Shown here piece by piece: positions 6,266 through 13,919 of a DNA stretch of 16,552 bases (positions are counted from its first letter, which is position 1; each line of letters begins with the position of its first letter). Under the pieces are notes generated by a model. The model ran no database searches. It was not told where the DNA came from and was given only the letters and a program-made list of their open reading frames with translations. The DNA is taken from NCBI GenBank assembly GCA_002319875.1, contig DCFS01000265.1, positions 1-16,552 on the forward strand, read 5' to 3'. Position numbers and translations under genes: made by a program. The DNA is from Treponema sp. UBA1798. Lineage in GTDB: Bacteria; Spirochaetota; Spirochaetia; Treponematales; Treponemataceae.

Positions 6266-7873
6266 TCATCGTATTTTACGCAGAAACGCATCCTTAAAAC
6301 CTTTCGATTTAAATCTCGCCAGTATAGTACCATATTCATCCTGTCCGAGAGGCCCTATCATAACCTGATAGGCGGTACCGGTTGAAAGCGGAACAAGTAC
6401 AAGAGGATAATTTTTCCCATACGATGCAAGTATATTGCGTATATTATCCTCATTATTCAGTACTGCGATCTGTACATAGTATTTTCCCGGATCAAGCTCC
6501 TTGAGATTCGGACATACATATTTCTGCATATCAGCAGGAATTTTCTTCTCATGCGCACTTTCTGCAGTTTCTCCTGACTTTTCTACAGTATGCCCGTCTT
6601 TCTTCGCCGTTTCTTCCAGCGCAGATATCTCTGTATTTTTTTCAGTATCGACGGGAACCTTTGGTTTGGCAGGAACAAGAATGATTGGTGCATAAGGTTC
6701 GGCAGATTCCTTTTTTCCTGTAATTTCTTCAGAAGAGCCCGCAGCAGAAGATGAGTCTGTTACCGGTGTTGAAACACTTGCCGATCTGCTATCCGGCGGG
6801 ACTTCAACTGCCGGAGCTTTCTCCTCCACTACACCAGCAGATGCTACAGTAGAATCAGTTCCCTTTTCCGTGCTGGAAGTTATTGCTGCCGGCACTACAG
6901 TTGCCGCCGGTTCTTCAGCTGCTGTACTCTTATCAGGCTGAACCGCGGCCGATGCCGGTACTACAGGTTCCTTTACCGGTTCTTCATCCGTTACCGGAGC
7001 CGCCGGTACTACTGCATTTTCGGTTTTCTCGGTTATGGCCGGCTGTTCTGTAACAGGTTCTGCGGCTGTTACCGGCGCCACCGCTGCCGCCGGCACTACA
7101 GTTGCCGCCGGTTCTTCAACTGCTGCACTCTTATCAGGCTGAACCGCGGCCGATGCCGGTACTACAGGTTCCTTTACCGGTTCTGCGGCCGTTACCGGCA
7201 CTACTGTTGCCGCCGGTTCTTCAGCGGCTGCACTCTTATCAGGCTGAACCGCGGCCGATGCCGGTACTACAGGTTCCTTTACCGGTTCTTCATCCGTTTC
7301 CGGAGCCGCCGGTACTACTGCATTTTCGGTTTTCTCGGTTATGGCCGGCTGTTCTGTAACAGGTTCTGCGGCTGTTACCGGCGCCACCGCTGCCGCCGGC
7401 ACTACTGTTGCTGCCGGTTCTTCAGCGGCTGCACTCTTATCAGGCTGCGCCCCGGCCGATGCCGTGGTACCGGCAGTATTTTTTTCCGTATTTTCACCGG
7501 CCGGTCCCTGTGCAATGACAGCCGTACCATAAACGGATTCATCAAGTTTTCCGGTACGCCGCGCCAGTCGCACAAGATTATTCGAATTTTTTTCAATACC
7601 GAGTTCCTGTGCAGCCTCAGGAGACAAAAGAATTGCAACACCTTCCGACGGATCAAGTGATCCCAGAACAAGAATATCTACTGTTTTTCCGTTTGCCGGG
7701 TTTGTTACACTGACACTGTCACCGGGAAGATAACCAACCGTCTTACCAAACATACCACTCGGCATTTCACCTTTATCGGCAACGACAGCACGCCCGTCCA
7801 TAGAAGGACTAAAGGCTGTAAAAAGCATTCCGGATATAAATGAAATACATAAAACGCTAATAATTTTTTTCAT
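6266..7873 (-). CDS. Exported protein with RlpA-like barrel, repeat-rich linker and C-terminal SPOR domain
   Basis: A 535-residue exported protein. Residues 1-~20 are a signal peptide. Residues ~45-106 match the RlpA-type double-psi beta-barrel pattern (VSVTNPANGK...LLSPEAAQELGI), but the catalytic DRGP and IDLS motifs of lytic RlpA are replaced by GSLD and ILLS, so lytic activity is doubtful. Residues ~120-450 are low-complexity Ala/Pro/Val/Glu/Thr, including tandem repeats at 143-331, and probably form an extended spacer. Residues ~463-535 are a SPOR domain (KYYVQIAVLNN...YQVMIGPL), which in known proteins binds denuded septal peptidoglycan. The protein probably bridges the membrane or periplasm and the division-site wall. 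It follows a small exported-protein gene by 16 bp, with a weak Shine-Dalgarno, and ends at a terminator. Confidence 0.85.
   Translation of the reverse strand: MKKIISVLCISFISGMLFTAFSPSMDGRAVVADKGEMPSGMFGKTVGYLPGDSVSVTNPANGKTVDILVLGSLDPSEGVAILLSPEAAQELGIEKNSNNLVRLARRTGKLDESVYGTAVIAQGPAGENTEKNTAGTTASAGAQPDKSAAAEEPAATVVPAAAVAPVTAAEPVTEQPAITEKTENAVVPAAPETDEEPVKEPVVPASAAVQPDKSAAAEEPAATVVPVTAAEPVKEPVVPASAAVQPDKSAAVEEPAATVVPAAAVAPVTAAEPVTEQPAITEKTENAVVPAAPVTDEEPVKEPVVPASAAVQPDKSTAAEEPAATVVPAAITSSTEKGTDSTVASAGVVEEKAPAVEVPPDSRSASVSTPVTDSSSAAGSSEEITGKKESAEPYAPIILVPAKPKVPVDTEKNTEISALEETAKKDGHTVEKSGETAESAHEKKIPADMQKYVCPNLKELDPGKYYVQIAVLNNEDNIRNILASYGKNYPLVLVPLSTGTAYQVMIGPLGQDEYGTILARFKSKGFKDAFLRKIR
6881..7447 (-). 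repeat. Tandem repeats inside the SPOR-protein gene (201 + 105 + 201 bp + partial copy)
   Basis: The anchor TATCAGGCTG recurs on the plus strand at 6931, 7132, 7237 and 7438, giving periods of 201, 105 and 201 bp. In protein terms each unit begins QPDKS. Two units are 67 residues, one is a 35-residue version with an internal 32-residue deletion, and the last is a ~20-residue partial copy. All periods are multiples of three, so the frame is kept. Copies are nearly identical in DNA, indicating recent expansion or ongoing homogenisation. Confidence 0.9.
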
Positions 7874-7889
7874 ATTTGTTTCTACCCCG

Positions 7890-8405
7890 CTAGTGTCTGT
7901 TCAACTCAGATCTGATAAGCCTGCCTACTTTAGCAGCAAAACTTTTAATACCATCTTCATTATCGTTATCAGTTGTAACCGTTTCCGGTACCAGTCTGCC
8001 TTCCGTAATCATCCTGCTATCCGCGACAGAAAAGCCTTCCCATGTTACATATTGTATGTGGCTCAACAATATTCCCTGAGGATTAGAGGAATCTGCAGTA
8101 TCATATTCAATTGCAATCGAAATAAAAAAATCAATACCATCGTCCGTTGCACTTCCAAGGGATTTCCTGCATATTTCAGCATCTGTTTCACCATTTTTCG
8201 TGGCAGAAACGGGATCATTTGTAACAATATCGCCCGATTCAAAAAAAGAATCCATTACAGACTGTTCAAACAGAAGAGATGAATCCCATACGGAATCAGA
8301 TGCCTTATCATGCTGCATAATTCGTATAGAAACAACTGCAGCATGAACGGAGGGCATAGCAAACAACATACAGGCAAGAAGTGTAACCCAACGGCATGAT
8401 TTCAT
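7890..8405 (-). CDS. Small exported protein of unknown function
   Basis: 171 residues, not recognised. The start at 8405 is preferred over an in-frame ATG 27 bp upstream because GAGG lies 6 nt before it and a signal peptide then begins directly (MKSCRW, hydrophobic core, SVHA before A23). An LLAC at residues 9-12 is a less likely lipobox. The mature protein is acidic, with alternating hydrophobic strands (VSIRIM, FFISIAIEYD, GILLSHIQYVTW), suggesting a small beta-rich periplasmic or outer-membrane-associated domain. It ends with a basic helix (AAKVGRLIRSELNRH). The SPOR-domain gene follows 16 bp downstream, so the two probably share a transcript and an envelope role. No Cys beyond the early mature region and no catalytic motif that I recognise. 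Confidence 0.8.
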   Translation of the reverse strand: MKSCRWVTLLACMLFAMPSVHAAVVSIRIMQHDKASDSVWDSSLLFEQSVMDSFFESGDIVTNDPVSATKNGETDAEICRKSLGSATDDGIDFFISIAIEYDTADSSNPQGILLSHIQYVTWEGFSVADSRMITEGRLVPETVTTDNDNEDGIKSFAAKVGRLIRSELNRH

Positions 8406-8482
8406 GTATACCTCACACTTTATCATCGGCAAAGAAGAGAAAAGTGTTTAATAAAAAATTCTCTTCCCTCTATCCAACGATA

Positions 8483-8488
8483 ATTATA
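8483..8488 (-). promoter_or_regulatory. Candidate -10 (TATAAT) for the small exported protein / SPOR operon
   Basis: A consensus TATAAT on the minus strand, 78-83 bp upstream of the 8405 start. No convincing -35 is present at the usual spacing; a palindrome occupies that flank, which may mean activator dependence. Confidence 0.4.
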
Positions 8489-8489
8489 T

Positions 8490-8502
8490 GCTGCATTGCA
8501 GC
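8490..8502. promoter_or_regulatory. Perfect 6+1+6 palindrome in the divergent promoter region
   Basis: GCTGCATTGCAGC is a perfect inverted repeat (GCTGCA, T, TGCAGC), directly next to the minus-strand TATAAT and 30 bp before the NusG-paralogue start. It could be an operator shared by both directions. It could also be an RNA hairpin in the leader of the plus-strand operon, where LoaP-type antiterminators are known to recognise a hairpin. Neither is proven. Confidence 0.4.
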
Positions 8503-8531
8503 AAAAAAGCAGGTATGATATAGTAAATGTC

Positions 8532-9068
8532 ATGAAATATTATGCCGTTCAGGTTGCATCAAGTTATGAAAATAAATTCATTGAACAGGCAGAACATGAA
8601 CTTTTTGACCGCAGGGATCAGCAAAGGTTTATTTTTCCAAAAAGAGAACTGAAAATATGGAGACATGGTAAAACTCTTACGGAAATTCAACCTTTATTTT
8701 CAGGTTATATATTCATAGAAACAGAAAACATCATAGATTGTGAACTGTACAGAATCATCCGCCAGACAGAATGTTTTTACCGGTTTCTTAAAAACAATCA
8801 TGATATTACTCCGTTGCAGGGCCACGATCTGATCATACTTGAGCATTTTATCCGCCTTGGAGAAACTGCCGGCAGCTCGCTCGTATATTTCGACCAGAAC
8901 GACCGCATCATTGTCACTGAAGGTCCCCTGAAAGGGCTGGAGGGAAATATAATCAAAGTAGACAAACGAAAACAGCGCGCAAAAATAAAACTTGATTTTG
9001 AAAATGCGCCGATGACGTTTGACCTTTCATTTAATATAATGAGGAAAGAAGATAGTTTACATGAATAG
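8532..9068 (+). CDS. Specialised NusG paralogue (LoaP/UpxY-like transcription antiterminator)
   Basis: 178 residues with the two-domain NusG layout. The NGN domain (residues 1-~110) opens with YYAVQVASSYENKF, the family's start pattern, and has LFSGYIFIE at ~55-63. The C-terminal KOW domain is at ~122-155 (RIIVTEGPLKGLEGNIIKVDKRKQRAKI). It should bind RNA polymerase and favour read-through of a long operon. Start: an in-frame TTG at 8496 would add 12 residues before the NGN domain, so ATG at 8532 is preferred, though its Shine-Dalgarno (GCAGG) is distant. It heads a six-gene operon and overlaps the next gene by 8 bp. Its position before sugar-nucleotide genes fits LoaP/UpxY proteins rather than housekeeping NusG, which usually sits next to secE and rplK. 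Confidence 0.9.
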   Translation: MKYYAVQVASSYENKFIEQAEHELFDRRDQQRFIFPKRELKIWRHGKTLTEIQPLFSGYIFIETENIIDCELYRIIRQTECFYRFLKNNHDITPLQGHDLIILEHFIRLGETAGSSLVYFDQNDRIIVTEGPLKGLEGNIIKVDKRKQRAKIKLDFENAPMTFDLSFNIMRKEDSLHE

Positions 9069-10563
9069 CAGACATACCAAAACTGATACGCGTCTCTATA
9101 TTATCGGAGCAGGTTTTGCCGGACAGATGATTGCCGGTGATATTAAACGCAAAAAAATATTCGGGCACGTTGCAGCATTTCTCGATGACAATACAGCTCT
9201 GATCGGTACGCAGATCGATGATATCCCCGTTCTCGGTCCTATAAATAATATGGCATCATTGCTCCGCTGTGGCGAAGAAGATGAAGCAATCATAGCGATC
9301 CCCAATGCCCCTGTTGAACGCATCCGGACTATTTACGAAGCGCTCGTAAAAAATGGTTTCCTCCATATAAAGATACTGCCTTCAATAAGCCAGGTTGTAA
9401 ACGGAACGGCACATCTTGTGCAGGCAAGGGAAATCAATCCGCTCGATATTCTCGGTCGTACTCCTATTATCATCCAGCTGACAAAAAGCCTTGAATATCT
9501 CAATGGTAAGCGTGTCATGATTACCGGAGCGGGAGGTTCCATAGGTTCAGAACTTGCACGGCAGCTTCTTTCAGGAGGCGCTGAAAGACTATATCTTTTC
9601 GGTCATGGAGAGAATTCCATTTACCAGATAGACCGCGAGCTCAGGATGCTTCAATCGGAAGGTGTCGGTCAAAAAGCGACTATCGTTCCCATCATCGGTG
9701 ATATGAAGGACCGTTCTTACATGGAATATATTATCTCACATACGCACTGTGATGTTATATTTCATTGTGCAGCATATAAGCATGTACCGATGATGGAGGA
9801 AAATCCGGTCGCCGCAATAGAAAATAATGTGTTCGGTACAAAAAACATACTTGATGCCTGTATCAAATATGGCGTACAGCGATTTGTACTTATTTCCACC
9901 GACAAGGCGGTAAAGCCTGTTTCCGTATATGGCATTTCTAAAATGCTGTGTGAAAAACTTGTTCTTGAAGCATCAAAACAGGCTTCCGGCAGTCAGGCGT
10001 ATATGTTCGTACGATTCGGCAACGTACTCGGATCACGCGGGTCCATTCTTCCTCTTTTTATGGAACAGATCAAGAATGGAGGACCGCTAACGGTAACAGA
10101 TCCTGCAATGAAACGCTTTTTTATGACAATTCCCGAAGCATGTTCCCTTGTACTTCAGACGGGCGGTGTTGGCGAAAACGGCATCTCGTATCTGCTCGAT
10201 ATGGGAGAACCTGTAAGCATATTGGAGCTCGCAGAGCAGATAATCAGATTCAGCGGGTTTGAACCATACAGGGATATCGATATAAAAATAACCGGTCCCC
10301 GCAGAGGAGAACGTCTCTTAGAGCCTTTATGGCTGCCGGAAGAGACACCTGCTTCTACGAAATACCCGAAAATTCTTCAGCTGCAGAATGTTAACAGTCT
10401 TGCTTATCCGCTCGATACGCTTCTGAGGCAACTTGAGCCGGTTTGTTTCCGCATGACGGGTACACAGGAAAAAAGTTACCGTAACAGGGAACTTCTTATA
10501 CAGATTCTTTCAAAAGCTGTCTCTTCTTACGCTCAATTTCTTGAAGGAGGTTCAAATGTCTGA
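9061..10563 (+). CDS. Nucleotide-sugar dehydratase/epimerase, FlaA1/CapD/PglF-like, without membrane anchor
   Basis: 500 residues, extended SDR superfamily, acting on a UDP-N-acetylhexosamine-type sugar, most likely 4,6-dehydration or epimerisation, as the first step of an amino-deoxy-sugar pathway. An N-terminal CoA-binding-like Rossmann domain (GAGFAG at ~16-21) is followed by the catalytic Rossmann fold, with TGAGGSIG at 155-162, STDKA at 279-283 and YGISK at 290-294. Larger relatives (WbpM, PglF) have about four membrane helices in front of the first Rossmann domain and often Met where this has Tyr290. Here the protein begins directly with the Rossmann domain and should be soluble. It overlaps the genes on both sides by 8 bp, and the next gene encodes a sugar aminotransferase, consistent with dehydratase followed by transamination. 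Confidence 0.92.
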   Translation: MNSRHTKTDTRLYIIGAGFAGQMIAGDIKRKKIFGHVAAFLDDNTALIGTQIDDIPVLGPINNMASLLRCGEEDEAIIAIPNAPVERIRTIYEALVKNGFLHIKILPSISQVVNGTAHLVQAREINPLDILGRTPIIIQLTKSLEYLNGKRVMITGAGGSIGSELARQLLSGGAERLYLFGHGENSIYQIDRELRMLQSEGVGQKATIVPIIGDMKDRSYMEYIISHTHCDVIFHCAAYKHVPMMEENPVAAIENNVFGTKNILDACIKYGVQRFVLISTDKAVKPVSVYGISKMLCEKLVLEASKQASGSQAYMFVRFGNVLGSRGSILPLFMEQIKNGGPLTVTDPAMKRFFMTIPEACSLVLQTGGVGENGISYLLDMGEPVSILELAEQIIRFSGFEPYRDIDIKITGPRRGERLLEPLWLPEETPASTKYPKILQLQNVNSLAYPLDTLLRQLEPVCFRMTGTQEKSYRNRELLIQILSKAVSSYAQFLEGGSNV

Positions 10564-11785
10564 CGCAGACTGTCTAAAGGTACCATTTTCACGCCCTTCT
10601 CTGGGGAAAGAAGAAGAACAAGCCGTACTTGACGTAATGCGTTCCGGCTGGCTCACAACCGGTAAAATAACACTTGCGTTCGAGAAAGAATTTTCGGCTG
10701 CACTATCGTATCCAGTACAGGCAGATATGCGCGCGGCATATGGTATGGATACCAGGCCTGTTATCAGCATGGCAGTAAACAGCAATACAAGCGGTATGAT
10801 TCTGGCAATGGATGCATGCGGCGTTACAAACGGGACCGCAGTTATTACAACTCCCTACACTTTTGCGTCTACAGCAATGTGTGCACGGCATTTGGGAGCA
10901 GAGGTATACTTTGCCGACACGGAAAAAAATAGTTACAGTATTGATCCTTCAGCTGTAGAAAAAATACTTGAAAAGGATACAGCAAAAAAAATAAAAGCAA
11001 TTGTGCCTGTTCATGTAGGTGGTAATATATGTGATATGCAGGCACTCTGCCGGATTGCTAAAAAATACGGTGTCCGCATTATCGAAGATGCAGCTCATGC
11101 CTTTCCATCGCCGACAAAACTTGGATATGCCGGTGCCATCGGCGATATCGGAGTTTTCTCATTTTATGTGACAAAAACAATCACTACCGGCGAAGGCGGA
11201 ATGGTCTGCACCCGCGATTCTGAACTGGCTGAACATATGACTGTAATGCGCATGCACGGTATGGACAGAACAACATGGGACCGCTATACATCACCGCGGG
11301 CTTCTTGGGAATACGATATCATAGCACCCGGTTATAAATTCAATCTGCCGGATATTCTTTCTGCCATAGGGCGCGAACAGCTTAAAAAAGCAGATACGTT
11401 CTATGAAAAACGAAAACGCATCGTAGAGGCATATAATGAGGCCTTCCGGGGATCTGATTATCTTATGCTGCCGCCGACAGGGGAAGGCGATGCATATCAT
11501 CTTTATCTTATACGTATTGTACCGGAAAAACTTACTATTGACCGTAATGAATTTGCTAAAACATTACAAAAAAATGGCATAGGCATATCTGTGCATTTTA
11601 TTCCGCTTTTTCACTTCAGCTACTGGAAAAAAAGGTATCCTGATTTTACTGCAGAAAATTATCCGAATGCAGAACGTCATTATGCAACAACAATTACGCT
11701 TCCGCTGTGGCCTGACATGAGTGATGAAATGATACATATGGTCATCAACGCCATAAAACAGACCGGAGCAGTAAACCATGTCTGA
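10556..11785 (+). CDS. DegT/DnrJ/EryC1/StrS-family PLP sugar aminotransferase
   Basis: 409 residues. It should transfer an amino group, usually from glutamate, to a 4-keto (or 3-keto) nucleotide sugar made by the enzyme encoded upstream. Visible features: PFSRPSLGKEEEQAV start, WLTTG at ~32-36, EDAAH at 177-181 (Asp178 for the PLP ring nitrogen), the PLP lysine K207 in FYVTKTITTGEGG, and GIGISVHFIPLFHFSYW near the C-terminus. The start is ATG at 10556, 5 nt after a strong AAGGAGG; an upstream TTG would place the start before this site. Oddities are an insertion of roughly 15 residues around 50-68 and SNTSG where the family usually has SGT(A/S)A, next to the phosphate-binding region. Coupled by 8-bp overlaps to both neighbours. 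Confidence 0.93.
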   Translation: MSDADCLKVPFSRPSLGKEEEQAVLDVMRSGWLTTGKITLAFEKEFSAALSYPVQADMRAAYGMDTRPVISMAVNSNTSGMILAMDACGVTNGTAVITTPYTFASTAMCARHLGAEVYFADTEKNSYSIDPSAVEKILEKDTAKKIKAIVPVHVGGNICDMQALCRIAKKYGVRIIEDAAHAFPSPTKLGYAGAIGDIGVFSFYVTKTITTGEGGMVCTRDSELAEHMTVMRMHGMDRTTWDRYTSPRASWEYDIIAPGYKFNLPDILSAIGREQLKKADTFYEKRKRIVEAYNEAFRGSDYLMLPPTGEGDAYHLYLIRIVPEKLTIDRNEFAKTLQKNGIGISVHFIPLFHFSYWKKRYPDFTAENYPNAERHYATTITLPLWPDMSDEMIHMVINAIKQTGAVNHV

Positions 11786-13901
11786 ACAGACAAAGCCTGT
11801 CATTCCGGAAAAGACAAAAAAGACTTCCCTTTCCGGCGAGTTTTACAGCGATATTGAATTTGACGGCATGTTGTATGCGGCGCTTATCCGATGTCCTAAG
11901 CCGACAGGCACATTTGTATCCCTCATGCACCCTCTGCTGCCTGAGGGGTATTATGTATTCACGGCAAAAGATATTCTTGGCAGTAATGAAATACCGACGT
12001 TAGGAGTTTCCACCTCCATATTCTGTGACGGAGAGATACAGTATCAGGGTGAACCGGTTGGCATTCTTGCCGGACCAAGTGAAAAAACAGTCCATGCACT
12101 TCTTTCTGAAATTGAAGTAATAACAACAAATACGGAAACAGAAAACAGAAAGATCCCGGTTCTGGCAGAACGGACAATTACCACAGGACTTGCTCAAAAC
12201 GACAGCAGTGAATTTGAAAAGATGTTTGAAAAGAAAGATGATGGAAGTTCTGTCGTTTTTGGTGCATGGTCTTCTGCGATCTCGGTCCCCTCATACAGTG
12301 AAACAAACGGCGCTGTATGTATCTGGAAATCCGGTTACCTGAATGTGTATACGCCAACACAATGGATCAGCCATCTCCGGAAGACACTTTCTGCAGCACT
12401 TGGTATAAAAAGCGACCATATCCGGATTGAGAAAACACGGTCATCAAATCCAAACAGTAATGGTATCTGGAGAAACGCAGTCTTTGCGGCCCAGGCAGCA
12501 CTTGTTGCATATAAAACAGGCAAAGCGGTAAAACTTGAACTTCCCCGTCAGGACCAGGAACAGTACATGGAAAAAGCAATTCCGGTTACGATAACAAACC
12601 GGAGTGCGGTAAGTAAAAACGGTTGCATTGATGCTATGAAAATTACCGTAGATATCGATGCCGGGGCACGCAATCCGTTTGCTCCTGAAATCCTTGACAG
12701 GCTCGTTATAGCATCATGCGGCGCCTATAATATAAAAAATCTCTCGATTTCAGCCATAGCGCACGGTTCACGGACACCTCCGTCTTCGCTGAATATAAAT
12801 ATTATAGATTCGCAGGCGTTTTTTGCGATAGAAAGTACCATGCAGAAAATATCGGAGGTTACAGGAATTTCACCTGCCGAACTTCGTAAAAAAAATCTGC
12901 GAAAATCAAGTACCGAACCGTGTTATACACCCTTTATCATTCAACTCGATCACCCATGGGAAACAATTGATACAGCTGCAACAATGAGTGATTTTGCCCG
13001 AAAATACGTTACATACCGCCTTGATTCTCATGACCGGGTAACTTCAGGCACACAGTCGTTTACCGTATTACCCAGAGGCATCGGTATGGCATGTGCATTC
13101 GATGGTTCAGGATATTTCGGTACGAACATCTATACGATTGATCAGAGTATGGAAGCAACAATGGAAAAAGACGGTTCCCTCACACTGCATGCCATGCCAC
13201 CGTCTCCGTCTATACTTGCCATATGGAAAAAAGCTGCCGGTGATATCCTCAAAATAAAGGCAGATGATATTCACATAAATAGTGTTTTCGAAACAGAAGA
13301 AGAGCCTCAGCTGCCGGAAAGTGTTTACAGTAATCTCAGCATTATGACGCAACTGCTGCGAAAATGCTGTGAATCGATCCAGCGGAAAAAAGCAAAGATG
13401 CCGCTGCCGATAACCGTTAAAAAGGGAATTACCGATACACAGAGAAGTCAGTGGAACAGGGAAATGTTCAGGGGAACACCTTTTCACAGTACATCTTTTG
13501 CAACTGCAGTTGTTGAACTGGAACTCGACCCATGTACGTTTCGGGAACAGGTGCGAAGCGTTAACGTTGTAATCGATACAGGTGAAATACTTTCAGCAAA
13601 AAGTGCTGAAAATTCCATTAAACTTGATATTAATCGTATTCTTTCCCGGCTGGTAAAAGATGAAAATATTGAATGTACAAATATTTCGGTACAATTTCTG
13701 CAGTCTTCTTCTGAGCCCAAGCAATTGCATGGACTTATCCAGAATACTATACCGGCAGCCTTTTCATCAGCGCTTACCCAGGCGCTTTCGAATACAATCA
13801 ACTCAATCCCTATCCCGGCAGAAGAACTGTTCCGTCAGGGGTACAGCCTTCTGAAACCTGTACCGGCTTTCAGAACAGCAACATCTGAAATTTCTGTCTG
13901 A
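11778..13901 (+). CDS. Xanthine dehydrogenase-family large (molybdopterin-type) subunit, divergent
   Basis: 707 residues, slightly shorter than usual XdhA/CoxL-type subunits. The family pattern is clear: FDGMLYAALIRCP at ~28-40 and the first domain to ~115, then STQ-like TPTQ at ~192-195, KTGKAVKLELPR at ~246-257, VDIDAGAR at ~291-298 and ISPAELRKKNL at ~364-374. An SEPK at ~645-648 sits where GEPP with the catalytic Glu is expected. However, the glycine-rich VGGGFGGK loop is replaced by about RSSNPNSNGIWRN (221-233), the RGFGxPQ loop by HGSRTPPSS (329-337), and the GQG loop by PPSPS (~472). These contact molybdopterin and substrate in known enzymes. It may be inactive, or use another chemistry. 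No signal peptide. First of three linked subunit genes. Confidence 0.85.
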   Translation: MSEQTKPVIPEKTKKTSLSGEFYSDIEFDGMLYAALIRCPKPTGTFVSLMHPLLPEGYYVFTAKDILGSNEIPTLGVSTSIFCDGEIQYQGEPVGILAGPSEKTVHALLSEIEVITTNTETENRKIPVLAERTITTGLAQNDSSEFEKMFEKKDDGSSVVFGAWSSAISVPSYSETNGAVCIWKSGYLNVYTPTQWISHLRKTLSAALGIKSDHIRIEKTRSSNPNSNGIWRNAVFAAQAALVAYKTGKAVKLELPRQDQEQYMEKAIPVTITNRSAVSKNGCIDAMKITVDIDAGARNPFAPEILDRLVIASCGAYNIKNLSISAIAHGSRTPPSSLNINIIDSQAFFAIESTMQKISEVTGISPAELRKKNLRKSSTEPCYTPFIIQLDHPWETIDTAATMSDFARKYVTYRLDSHDRVTSGTQSFTVLPRGIGMACAFDGSGYFGTNIYTIDQSMEATMEKDGSLTLHAMPPSPSILAIWKKAAGDILKIKADDIHINSVFETEEEPQLPESVYSNLSIMTQLLRKCCESIQRKKAKMPLPITVKKGITDTQRSQWNREMFRGTPFHSTSFATAVVELELDPCTFREQVRSVNVVIDTGEILSAKSAENSIKLDINRILSRLVKDENIECTNISVQFLQSSSEPKQLHGLIQNTIPAAFSSALTQALSNTINSIPIPAEELFRQGYSLLKPVPAFRTATSEISV

Positions 13902-13919
13902 TATTTAAAAGGAGAAATG

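Noticed and set aside
6881..7447. CRISPR-like array of repeats
   Set aside because: Units are 105-201 bp, in coding frame, with no short repeat/unique spacer alternation.
7102..7532. Plus-strand open frames with Pro/Leu- or Ala/Gly-rich repeats
   Set aside because: They are the antisense reflection of the tandem repeats in the SPOR-protein gene and carry no independent signals.
8406..8432. Upstream ATG for the small exported protein
   Set aside because: It would place nine residues in front of the signal peptide; the later ATG has GAGG at good spacing.
8496..8531. Upstream TTG start for the NusG paralogue
   Set aside because: It would add 12 residues before the conserved NGN start and has no Shine-Dalgarno.
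13107..13801. Minus-strand open frames of 126 and 105 codons opposite the XDH large-subunit gene
   Set aside because: Both are antisense to a continuous gene with strong family similarity; their products resemble nothing known to me.
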